Assembly: GCA_041483135.1 (NCBI GenBank)
Contig: JBGPFE010000003.1
Location: 82,298 to 146,297, forward strand
Direction: 5' to 3'
DNA length: 64,000 bases
DNA from: PALSA-1004 sp041483135
GTDB taxonomy: Bacteria > Pseudomonadota > Gammaproteobacteria > Burkholderiales > SG8-41
This document shows, one piece after another, positions 55,401 through 62,325 of the stretch. A program made the translations under genes and the position numbers. Below the pieces are notes generated by a model. That model did no database searches, was not told the origin of the DNA, and worked only from the letters and a program-made list of their open reading frames with translations. Position 1 is the first letter of the stretch. Every line of letters starts with the position of its first letter.

Positions 55401-55665
55401 CCCATTTGCGCTTGGCCGTGTCTGCGCCGGTCACGACCGCTTTCACGCCTGGCATTGCGGCAGCAGCACCGGTGTCTATGCTGATGATGCGCGCATGCGG
55501 ATGCGGACTGCGCAGCACAGCCGCGTACAGCATGCCCGGCAAGTGCAGGTCGGCGACGTACTGTGCTGCGCCGGTCACTTTGGGGACTGCGTCGGTGCGC
55601 GGGACGTCCTTGCCGACGACGAGCAGGCTGCCTGCCGCGTTCAGTCTGGGGTCGCGCTGATTCAT
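52435..55665 (-). CDS. Molybdenum hydroxylase: molybdopterin subunit fused to FAD subunit
   Basis: A 1076-residue protein joining two subunits that are usually separate. Residues 1 to about 775 are the xanthine-dehydrogenase-type large subunit: AVPKVTGAAQYVADLHLPGMLY, QTEVGGGFGGKSG, VPTGAFRGFGNPSADWA, GEGEIGQGTLT, and GPYGAKGLGEIGLDAVPAAIA. After a proline-rich linker, residues about 800-1076 are a FAD-binding subunit (EFIFARSVDEIVAALAKGDA, MTTVGGSVGPLIGG, CKYLPRGVIETPAVNTAAM). The usual order in the family is separate L, M and S subunits; here L and M are one chain. ATG 55665 overlaps the 2Fe-2S gene stop (ATGA). Substrate unknown, possibly a heterocyclic or aromatic acid. Confidence 0.93.
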   Translation of the reverse strand: MNQRDPRLNAAGSLLVVGKDVPRTDAVPKVTGAAQYVADLHLPGMLYAAVLRSPHPHARIISIDTGAAAAMPGVKAVVTGADTAKRKWGCFRPDLYPLAIEKVRYVGDEVAAVAALDAMTARAAVDRIVVEYEVLPAVLSLDQALAPGAPLVHDDAIGNIAHHFAFERGDVEAGFKASDAIVEGTWESARQWHTALETIGCVAHWTDGRVTMWCNTQTPFLARGRYAIALGVPESKVRVIQTEVGGGFGGKSGDDNASVVCAILARKAGKPVRLIHTREEEFLASHPRMPIRYWVRLGFSRDGRIKAKDIKMLADNGAYTGKSQAILGAATVRHDALYKYPAVRADSTLVYTNLVPTGAFRGFGNPSADWAVEQAWDLAAGKLGIDIVDLLRMNAADPGDVSPHNHKITSCELKQCIDKAAQMIGWREKRQHKKPNRGLGIACSIHVNGRRSFGDWDGSTAIVRINDDGRATIITGEGEIGQGTLTVLRQIAAEELGLRYEDVDITRPDTDVQTYALGALASRLTYVAGNAVKRAAAAAKNQLLAAAAAQFQRPMDELAIINGEIGPRRGREADFKTVAAIVRAHIYQPGGQPIVGVGSWDNPSAFPDHSRYGNESGAYNFAVNAAEVEVDPDTGRVTVAELATAVDCGTVIHPAAAEGQVTGAVTQGLGLALTEYFDWYGGAPTDPQLIDYAIPSAAMMPKLHVAFADSYEPSGPYGAKGLGEIGLDAVPAAIANAIADAVGVRIRELPITAEKIHRALHPGLYAGDQPAPPAAPKSSVWNRLAAGRPSGARPVNAEFIFARSVDEIVAALAKGDAAIIAGGMSHAVRRERTGFPQAKRLIAIGRIPELAIWSIDAHGTLRAGAAVRQQALYENEQVREAWQAIGEALESAGHTRIRQMTTVGGSVGPLIGGFDLPVALLALRGKVSVAGPQKPRTMPLQQLFEARLGKDELVTGIEVDALPPRTGSSFCKYLPRGVIETPAVNTAAMVQLDAAGKCTAARVVVGSVSWKPIVLDLRDLAGQALDPDRIRKAVQQVRTLAQPMSNVRGSAAYKREMAVEFAARALSTAWRRAART

Positions 55666-56141
55666 GCTTTCACCGCCTTGCGCGCGAGTGCCACGGCTTC
55701 GCGATAAGCAGCGGCGATCCGGACGTAACCCGTGCAGCGGCAATAGACGCTGTCCATGCTGGCGCGGATCTGCTCGTCCGTGGGATCAGCTGTTTTCTCG
55801 AGCAGCGCGCACGCAGCCATGATGTGGCCCGGGGTGCAGATTCCGCATTGCAGCCCGGACTTGTTCATGAAAGCCTGCTGCACCGGGTGCAGTGAGGATA
55901 TGCTCGCCAGTCCTTCTATAGTCCGGATTTCGGCGCCGTCAACCAGCGCGGCGAGCTGTAGACACGACGCAACCGGCGCGCCGTCCACCAGCACAGTGCA
56001 GGTACCGCAGGCGCCGATGCCACAGGCGTGCTTGGTGCCGGTCATCCTCAGGTCTTCACGCAGGACATCGACCAGCAGACGATCACCGGTTTTGAGCATT
56101 ACCTCGACGGGATCGCCGTTGAGTTTGAATTTAACCAGCAT
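55662..56141 (-). CDS. 2Fe-2S subunit of molybdenum hydroxylase
   Basis: A 159-residue iron-sulfur subunit of the xanthine-dehydrogenase family. The plant-type 2Fe-2S cysteines are in HACGIGACGTCTVLV and the later C of PVASC. The second cluster's cysteines are in LQCGICTPGHIM and VYCRCTGY. It carries electrons from the molybdenum site to the FAD. It is the first gene of a minus-strand operon and overlaps the next start by 4 bases. All eight cluster cysteines are visible. Confidence 0.96.
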   Translation of the reverse strand: MLVKFKLNGDPVEVMLKTGDRLLVDVLREDLRMTGTKHACGIGACGTCTVLVDGAPVASCLQLAALVDGAEIRTIEGLASISSLHPVQQAFMNKSGLQCGICTPGHIMAACALLEKTADPTDEQIRASMDSVYCRCTGYVRIAAAYREAVALARKAVKA

Positions 56142-56229
56142 GTCTGCGTTATCCCCGTGTGGTCTGTTCTACCGCGATGGTTGCGGTTGATAATATGTTA
56201 ATGCGATCGGCGCCTTGTTGTTCCGGTTG

Positions 56230-56952
56230 TCACGGGATGCGGTGGCAGGCTGCCACAGTTGCAATATAACCGTCGCCGACATTCACATCGTACAAAATCC
56301 AGTGCGTGGCGCGCTGCGCTGCACCTGCAAAATCAATTACGCGCGGCGCCGCATCGGGTGCTACCGTGACCTCGAACTGATCGAGCGGCAACGACAGGCC
56401 TTCGCCGGTTGCCTTGATCACTGCTTCCTTGCGCGTCCAGCAGGCAAAGAACGCACGTTTGCGGTCCGATTCAGGGATGAGTTGCAGCTCGGCGTGCTCA
56501 CGTCGGGAGAAAAATCGTTCCGCAAGATTGGCATAGTCAATGTCGCGGTTCATATGTTCGATGTCGACGCCGAGCGCGCAGCGATTGGAAATAGCGTAGA
56601 GCGCACGTTCACTTGAATGCGAGATGTTGAAATGGATTTGGCCTGCATGATCGGCGACAAAAGGCTTTCCGTTTTTCGTATAACCGAACGCAACCTTGGC
56701 TGGCGTGATACCAAGGTGGCTGCCAAGCAGTATGCGCAGAATGCCGCGTGCGACGATAAAGCGCCCGCGATCCCGCTCGAAATGAAAGCGCTTCGCGCGC
56801 AATTGCTCGTCGTGCGACAACAGGCTAGCGCAGTACCCGACTTGATCTGCGTCGAGGTCGAGCCGCGCCAGCCGGACTTCGATTGCGGCGTCGGCGAGCG
56901 GGATGCGCTTGCTTGTCGCTGCCAAGTCACTTACGCTAGCGCACGTTTCCAT
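56230..56952 (-). CDS. 4'-phosphopantetheinyl transferase (Sfp type)
   Basis: About 240 residues from ATG 56952 (the frame extends to 56988). Sfp-type enzymes attach 4'-phosphopantetheine to carrier proteins. Motifs are present in order: GKPFVADHAGQIHFNISHSS, LGVDIEHMNRDIDY (metal-binding DxE) and FFACWTRKEAVIKATGEGL (WxxKEA). Size and motif III fit broad-specificity enzymes of secondary metabolism rather than AcpS. Its probable client is the carrier domain of the acyl-AMP ligase 3.4 kb away. It is divergent from an acyltransferase gene by about 50 bases. Confidence 0.93.
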   Translation of the reverse strand: METCASVSDLAATSKRIPLADAAIEVRLARLDLDADQVGYCASLLSHDEQLRAKRFHFERDRGRFIVARGILRILLGSHLGITPAKVAFGYTKNGKPFVADHAGQIHFNISHSSERALYAISNRCALGVDIEHMNRDIDYANLAERFFSRREHAELQLIPESDRKRAFFACWTRKEAVIKATGEGLSLPLDQFEVTVAPDAAPRVIDFAGAAQRATHWILYDVNVGDGYIATVAACHRIP

Positions 56953-57003
56953 GATTCGTTTCCCGCACCCTGATTTGCGCCATAACAAACAAAGAATTCT
57001 CGC

Positions 57004-57855
57004 GTGTTTTTCCTGAAATTGCTATCGCGACTGCCGCTGGGCGTGCTGTATGCGCTCACCGATGGCCTGTATGTGTTTATTTACCACATCTGGCGCTTCC
57101 GCAGGGAGCTGTCGCTGTCGAATCTCAGAAATTCTTTTCCTGACAAGTCAGCGGCAGAACTGGAGGGGATAGCGCGCCGGGCTTACCGCAATGCCTGCAA
57201 CATGATTGCAGAGGTATTGAAAGGCGCGGTGATGAGCGGGGAGGAATTGCGCCGGCGTGTGCGGGTACTGAACATAGAGGCGCTGGAGCAGTTCACCAGG
57301 CAAGGCCAGTCGGTAGTGCTGCTCGCTTCACACCACTGCAACTGGGAATGGCTGCTGCTGACGAGCTGCCTCGAGCTCAAAATCGGTGTCGACGCGGTTT
57401 ATAAACGGTTGCGTGTGGATGCGATCGACCGTTTCATGCTGGAGACGCGCTCGCGCTTCGGCGGCAACCCCCTGCCGGCGGAGGATTTCCTGGTCGAAGC
57501 GCTGAAGCGCCGCAGCACTGCACATGTATTCGCGCTGGTCGCCGACCAGACACCGCCGCGGGAAGAGGAGAAGCATTGGACGCGTTTTTTACATCAGGAC
57601 ACCGCGTTCTTTGTCGGGGCCGACAAAATCGCGCGCATTACGCGTTCGCCGGTATTTTTCGTCGGCATGACGCGGTTGCGCCGCGGCTACTACGAGGCGC
57701 GCTTGCAATTGCTTGCCGAACCGCCGTATTCCGGCGAAAGGACCGATATCATTGAACGCTATGCGCGGGTCGCGGAAGCGCACATCAGGCAATATCCTGC
57801 GGACTGGCTGTGGATGTACCGCAAGTGGAAATATAAAAAACCGCTATACAGTTAG
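57004..57855 (+). CDS. LpxL/HtrB-family lysophospholipid/lipid A acyltransferase
   Basis: A 283-residue membrane-associated acyltransferase. It starts with an amphipathic membrane segment (LKLLSRLPLGVLYALTDGLY) and has the catalytic HxxNWE-like motif (SHHCNWEW, near residue 114). Later conserved blocks are RRSTAHVFALVADQTPP and the PADWLWMYRKWKYK ending. LpxL-type enzymes add secondary acyl chains to lipid A; other members act on lipids or on carrier-bound acyl groups, for instance in aryl-polyene and flexirubin loci. With the neighbouring PPTase, such a lipid-modifying role is plausible. GTG start. Confidence 0.92.
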   Translation: MFFLKLLSRLPLGVLYALTDGLYVFIYHIWRFRRELSLSNLRNSFPDKSAAELEGIARRAYRNACNMIAEVLKGAVMSGEELRRRVRVLNIEALEQFTRQGQSVVLLASHHCNWEWLLLTSCLELKIGVDAVYKRLRVDAIDRFMLETRSRFGGNPLPAEDFLVEALKRRSTAHVFALVADQTPPREEEKHWTRFLHQDTAFFVGADKIARITRSPVFFVGMTRLRRGYYEARLQLLAEPPYSGERTDIIERYARVAEAHIRQYPADWLWMYRKWKYKKPLYS

Positions 57856-57878
57856 GAGGCTGTCGAAAAACGATTCCC
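57856..57878 (+). repeat. Left end of an IS-like inverted repeat
   Basis: GAGGCTGTCGAAAAACG followed by ATTCCC, directly after the acyltransferase stop. The core GTCGAAAAACG is repeated in inverse near 60302-60312. Such TGTCGAAAAA ends are common in insertion sequences. No transposase gene is present between them. Confidence 0.5.
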
Positions 57879-57968
57879 GACCCGCCATCACTGGCGTGAA
57901 TCCGGATCTCTCCTATCAAATTGGCACTGAAAGAACCTGTCGGGTCAGGGTATCAGCAACGCAATACA

Positions 57969-58169
57969 TTATTTCTTTTTCTTCACTGTAGATTTTTTCC
58001 CGGCTTTCTTTGACGCCGGTTTCTTGGGCGCTTGATAGGCTGGTTTGGCGGCGGCGGTAGGGATAGCTCTTTTCAAGAGCCACTCACGGCAATTCCAAGT
58101 GCATTTTAGCCATCTCGACTTCCCGGGTTGCTCTACCGGGCTAATTACTCTCGGACGTGCACGGCCCAT
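57969..58169 (-). CDS. Small lysine-rich protein, uncertain
   Basis: A 66-codon frame starting MGRARPRVISPVEQPG, with an aromatic/Cys segment (KCTWNCREWLLKR) and a lysine-rich tail ending KKSTVKKKK. The tail has PKKPASKKAGKK repeats reminiscent of histone H1-like bacterial nucleoid proteins. A TATTATAC sequence just upstream on the minus strand could be a -10. It is divergent from the radical SAM gene and inside the putative mobile segment. No family is recognised; it may be a real basic peptide or a chance frame. Confidence 0.35.
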   Translation of the reverse strand: MGRARPRVISPVEQPGKSRWLKCTWNCREWLLKRAIPTAAAKPAYQAPKKPASKKAGKKSTVKKKK

Positions 58170-58202
58170 GATTGGGTATAATACTTGCGTTCAAGGGACC
58201 CG

Positions 58203-60005
58203 ATGGAAACCCCGACCACATCCACGCGCGCGACACGACGCTTCTGCCTCGTCCTTGTCAAGCCGTCTCACTACGACGATGACGGGTACGTGATTCAATG
58301 GTACCGCTCCACGATTCCGTCTAATTCGCTCGCGGCGGTTTTTGGTCTCGCTCGCGATTGCGCCCAGCGCCGTGTCCTCGGCGATGATGTCGAGCTGGAG
58401 ATCCACCCTTTTGACGAAACGAATACCCGTATCCGTCCGGAGCGACTGGCGCGCATGATCGAGGAGGCCGACGCCGGCATGGTGATGATGGTGGGCGTGC
58501 AATCGAATCAGTTCCCGCATGCGCTCGATCTCGCCAGGCCACTCCGCGAGCGCGGCATTCAGGTGGGCATCGGCGGTTTCCATGTCTCCGGGACAATGAG
58601 CATGCTCGGCGGTAACGATCCCGATCTCCATCGGGCCACGGCGATGGGCATTTCGCTCTTTGCCGGCGAAGCGGAAGGGCGCCTGGAACAAGTGCTGTGC
58701 GATGCTTTCGCAGGCGCGCTCAAGCCGCTCTACAATTACATGGCGGATCTTCCCGGCCTCGAAGGGTCCCCCATCCCGCTGATCACCGCCGTGCGCGCCT
58801 CACGCACCGCCGGTGGCGTGACCAGCTTTGACGCGGGACGAGGCTGTCCTTTCCAATGTTCGTTCTGCACGATCATCAATGTCCAGGGGCGGAAGTCGCG
58901 CCGCCGTTCGCCCGACGACATCGAGAAGATCATCCGCGAGAACGTGGCGCAAGGACTGCACAGCTTCTTCATTACGGACGACAATTTTGCCCGCAATAAG
59001 GATTGGGAAGCGATCCTCGATCGTCTCATTCACTTGCGCACGGTCGAGAAGATAAAGCTGTCGTTTCTCATCCAGGTGGACACGCTCTGTCATAGGCTAC
59101 AGAATTTTATTGAGAAATGCGCGCTAGCGGGCGTGAAGCGGGTGTTTATCGGACTGGAAAACATCAACCCCGACAGCCTGGCCGGCGCGCATAAACGGCA
59201 GAACAAGATCACCGAGTACCGGAAGATGCTCCTCGCCTGGAAGACCGCGAAGATCATCACGTACGCCGGCTACATCACCGGGTTTCCGAACGACACCGTC
59301 GAATCCATCCGGCGCGATATCGAGATCATCAAAAAAGAATTGCCGGTCGATCTGCTGGAGTTCTTTTTCCTCACGCCGCTGCCGGGATCGGAGGATCACC
59401 AGAAATTGGTCAAGGCTGGGGTCGTGATCGATGCGGACTTGAACCGGTACGATCTCAATCACGTCACCGCGCCGCATGCGAAGATGTCCCGCGCGGATTG
59501 GGAGCGGGCTTATCAGACGGCTTGGGAAACGTACTACACCATGGAACACATGGAGACGGTGCTGCGTCGGCTGGTGGCAAAGAAGGCGAGCGCGAGCAAT
59601 GCCATCCTGCTGATCACCTGGTTCATGGGCGCAATTCATCTGGAGAAGATCCACCCCCTCGAGAGCGGCTTTTTCCGCTTTAAATTCCGGCGCGATCGCC
59701 GGCCCGGCCTGCCCATCGTGCCGATCTGGAAATTCTACCCGGGCTACTTCGTGGAATCGGTGGTGAAGCTTGCCCGGTGGGTTTCCCTCTACCTCAGGCT
59801 GCACCGCATCTACGTCCGGATCAAACGCGACCCGCGCAAGCTAGACTACATGGACCTTGCGCTGACTCCGGTCACCGACGATGACTTCGAGAACCTTGAG
59901 ATGTTTCACACCCCCTCCGCCTCGGCGTTTGTCGCGCAAGAGCAGCGGCGGCAGCATGCTCGTGAGCAAGCGGCAGCGCAGGGCGGCGCCCTTTCGAGAG
60001 TTTAG
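58203..60005 (+). CDS. Radical SAM protein with cobalamin-binding-like N-terminal domain
   Basis: A 600-residue enzyme. The N-terminal Rossmann-like region (about 10-185, including GIQVGIGGFHVSG) resembles B12-binding domains, but no DxHxxG motif is seen, so cobalamin may bind base-off differently or not at all. The radical SAM core has CPFQCSFC (C215, C219, C222) after GRG, the ITDDNFARN strand, and the AYGYI-like AGYITGFPNDT region. The C-terminal 100 residues are basic with a membrane-like aromatic stretch. Reaction unknown; methyl transfer or ring rearrangement on a lipid-like substrate would be consistent. A separate TATAAT lies 20 bases before the ATG. Confidence 0.9.
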   Translation: METPTTSTRATRRFCLVLVKPSHYDDDGYVIQWYRSTIPSNSLAAVFGLARDCAQRRVLGDDVELEIHPFDETNTRIRPERLARMIEEADAGMVMMVGVQSNQFPHALDLARPLRERGIQVGIGGFHVSGTMSMLGGNDPDLHRATAMGISLFAGEAEGRLEQVLCDAFAGALKPLYNYMADLPGLEGSPIPLITAVRASRTAGGVTSFDAGRGCPFQCSFCTIINVQGRKSRRRSPDDIEKIIRENVAQGLHSFFITDDNFARNKDWEAILDRLIHLRTVEKIKLSFLIQVDTLCHRLQNFIEKCALAGVKRVFIGLENINPDSLAGAHKRQNKITEYRKMLLAWKTAKIITYAGYITGFPNDTVESIRRDIEIIKKELPVDLLEFFFLTPLPGSEDHQKLVKAGVVIDADLNRYDLNHVTAPHAKMSRADWERAYQTAWETYYTMEHMETVLRRLVAKKASASNAILLITWFMGAIHLEKIHPLESGFFRFKFRRDRRPGLPIVPIWKFYPGYFVESVVKLARWVSLYLRLHRIYVRIKRDPRKLDYMDLALTPVTDDDFENLEMFHTPSASAFVAQEQRRQHAREQAAAQGGALSRV

Positions 60006-60099
60006 TAAGCCTCGTCCCCCCAACCTGTTTGGGAACAGAATTGTCCCGGAAACTCCGTTTCCTCAAAACGCCACTCGAATTGCACTTAACGCATTTCGT

Positions 60100-60165
60100 T
60101 CGTAAATAAAGGGGATGCATAAATAAAGCGCAAATAAAAAAGGGGACGCGACCCCTTGACGGGGT
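60100..60165. repeat. AT-rich REP-like tract with GGGG/CCCC hairpin
   Basis: Short repeats of AATAAAGGGGAT, AATAAAGCGC and AATAAAAAAGGGG lead to GGGGACGCGACCCC, a small hairpin. Similar sequences occur near REP-associated and IS200-type transposase genes in proteobacteria. No transposase is seen here, so this is debris. Confidence 0.45.
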
Positions 60166-60214
60166 TGCGACGAACTTGGTCACCGTGACGGTGAATGCCG
60201 CGAGCGCAATCATC

Positions 60215-60295
60215 TTCTTCTATACCGACCAGCTCAACACACGCCGCGCGCGAACACCAACGAAGCGGCAACCAAGGTCTGGAGCTGGGACAGAG
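60215..60295 (+). pseudogene. Rhs-repeat gene fragment
   Basis: The plus strand encodes FFYTDQLNT and, after a frameshift, TNEAATKVWSWD. These match the Rhs family core end (a YTDHLNTPR ... VWRWD pattern). Only about 25 residues survive; the rest of the gene is absent. It marks DNA rearrangement next to the acyl-AMP ligase gene. Confidence 0.6.
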
Positions 60296-60317
60296 GGGAG
60301 CGTTTTTCGACTGCCCT
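60295..60317 (-). repeat. Right IS-like inverted repeat ends
   Basis: The minus strand reads AGGGCAGTCGAAAAACGCTCCC, the inverse counterpart of the repeat at 57856-57878. A second, related end (GGGTGTCGAAAAAGGGC on the minus strand, about 60342-60358) lies next to the ligase stop. Together they bracket the radical SAM gene and the Rhs debris. Confidence 0.5.
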
Positions 60318-60360
60318 GATTTAGGCGCTCTAAGGGGCATCGCCCTTTTTCGACACCCTG

Positions 60361-62325
60361 CTAGGCCGCAGCGAGCCGTTTTTCGAGGTATTTGGCGAGT
60401 TCGGCAACAGTGGGATAATCAAAGAAATCAGTGACCTCGAGTTGGCCCGGGTAAATGGTTTCAATGCGTTGGTAAATCTGCGCCAGCATCAGCGAGCTGG
60501 TGCCGAGTTCGAAGATATTGTCGTGCATTCCGATAGACTTGTTTGTGAGAAAAGCATCGCAAATTTCCTTCAGATTCCTTTCAATCTCGGTCTGGGCCTC
60601 GGAGATGGCGCCCGAGCTTTCGCTGGTGGCTACTAGCACGTGCAGTTTTGCGAGCACTTCCTCGTATTCGCCCTTTTGATAGGCATCTGCAAGCAGGTAG
60701 CGCTGGATTTTGCCGCTGGTGGTTTTGGGGATTCTGCTTACCGGGATTACGTGACTGACGACGATACCGATGTGTTCGTTGACGCATTTCCTGATGTTTT
60801 TGACAGTTGTAATGAAATCGCCGAGTTCCCCACGGTGCAGGACAAAAACCAGCACATCGTCGGTCGCCGCGTGATCAGGGCGCACCCCGCATACAGCGGC
60901 TTTGCCGAGATCGATGCCCGCGTGCTTCTCGATCACCGCTTCAATGTCGTGCGGATAGTAATTCTGGCCGCTGACGAATAGAATTTCCTTCGAGCGGCCG
61001 GTGATAGTCAGGATGCCATCAGACTGAAATCCAAGGTCCCCGGTATCCAGCCAGCCGTCGGAATTGATGACGGCGCGAGTCGATTCAGGATCGCGGTAAT
61101 AACCGCGACTCACATTTTCACCGCGTATCAGCACATGTCCAATCGTGTTGTCCGGTAGTGGCGTATTCGCGTCGCTCGCGATACGTACCTCGCACCCGAG
61201 CACCGGGCGACCGACTTGCACCAGAGTGACGGCGCGCGCGGCGCTTGCGGCGGTCAACTGGATCGGCTGACCGACTGTGAGCGCATCGCGGGCTAACGTG
61301 ATCGTTTGGTATCCGGTGCCTGGTTTTGGAAAGGTGACGGCAAGACTGGCTTCCGCCAGTCCGTAGACCGGGAACATGACAGCCTGCAGCAAGCCATAGG
61401 GTGCCAGCGTATCCAAAAATTCCCGGCATAATTCGACCGAAATCGGCTCGGCACCGTTGAACAGAATACGCACATGGGACAAGTCCATTTCCTTGCCTTT
61501 ATCGGCATCGAAGGTCTTTAGAAAATGCCGGTAGCCGAAATTGGGCGAGCACAGCAAGGTAGATCGTTTTTCGCAGGCTTTAGCGAGCCATAGCTGCGGG
61601 CGGCGCACGAACAAAGTAGTCGACATCAGGTAATGCGTGATATCCGTTAGCACGAGTGTCAGATGGAAACCAATCAATCCCATATCGTGCGTGAGCGGCA
61701 TCCAACTTAAGCCTATGTCCGTCTCACCCAGGCTGGCGCCATGCGCGATGGCCGCGATGTTCGTCAGCAGATTACGATGGGTCAGGGCGACGCCTTTAGG
61801 CGCGCTGGTTGAGCCGGAAGAATATTGCACGAATGCGATGTCGTCGGGCTTGGCAGCGTGCAAGCGGCCTGGCTGGGTGATATCGTCAAGTTGGTCTAGG
61901 AAGACGGTCGCAGGCCTGATGCGCTCGATCTCAGCGGTGAGCGCATTGTCTGCGGCGAATCCGGTAAGTCGAGTAAAGATTTTCTGATCAGTGCACAGAT
62001 GCGGTTTTTGAAGTTTTGCCAACACGCGGAAAAGTTTGAGGCGATGCTCGTCGGTGACGCCCGGTGCGAGTGGCACAGCAATGATGTTGCCCAGCATGCA
62101 CGCCCAGAACGCATCGACGAATTGCTCGTTGCGATCGAGCAGCAGGATCATTTCGCTGCCGGGCACTGCGCCGCACGCCTGAAAGTGGCGCAGCAGTCCC
62201 AAAGCGCGCGTATAGATCTCGCCGAATGGCAGCGCCCGCTCGTCGTTCTCGCCTTCGATGTAATGAATGGTGCGGTGGCTTGAGCGTCGTGCGGCCATTG
62301 CCTCGTCGAGTGTGGCGAAGTTCAT
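60361..62325 (-). CDS. Fatty acyl-AMP ligase with C-terminal carrier domain
   Basis: A 654-residue protein. Residues 1 to about 565 are an ANL-superfamily adenylating enzyme of the FAAL group: VQYSSGSTSAPKGVALTH (P-loop-like), LTHDMGLIG, YGLAEASLAVTF, GWLDTGDLGF and the FAAL-type EILFVSGQNYYPHDIE. Residues about 575-650 are a phosphopantetheine carrier domain with ELGTSSLML, S611 being the likely attachment site. FAALs activate a fatty acid as acyl-AMP and load it on a carrier, here in the same chain. ATG 62325 overlaps the P450 stop (TGATG), so the two genes are translationally coupled. Confidence 0.95.
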   Translation of the reverse strand: MNFATLDEAMAARRSSHRTIHYIEGENDERALPFGEIYTRALGLLRHFQACGAVPGSEMILLLDRNEQFVDAFWACMLGNIIAVPLAPGVTDEHRLKLFRVLAKLQKPHLCTDQKIFTRLTGFAADNALTAEIERIRPATVFLDQLDDITQPGRLHAAKPDDIAFVQYSSGSTSAPKGVALTHRNLLTNIAAIAHGASLGETDIGLSWMPLTHDMGLIGFHLTLVLTDITHYLMSTTLFVRRPQLWLAKACEKRSTLLCSPNFGYRHFLKTFDADKGKEMDLSHVRILFNGAEPISVELCREFLDTLAPYGLLQAVMFPVYGLAEASLAVTFPKPGTGYQTITLARDALTVGQPIQLTAASAARAVTLVQVGRPVLGCEVRIASDANTPLPDNTIGHVLIRGENVSRGYYRDPESTRAVINSDGWLDTGDLGFQSDGILTITGRSKEILFVSGQNYYPHDIEAVIEKHAGIDLGKAAVCGVRPDHAATDDVLVFVLHRGELGDFITTVKNIRKCVNEHIGIVVSHVIPVSRIPKTTSGKIQRYLLADAYQKGEYEEVLAKLHVLVATSESSGAISEAQTEIERNLKEICDAFLTNKSIGMHDNIFELGTSSLMLAQIYQRIETIYPGQLEVTDFFDYPTVAELAKYLEKRLAAA

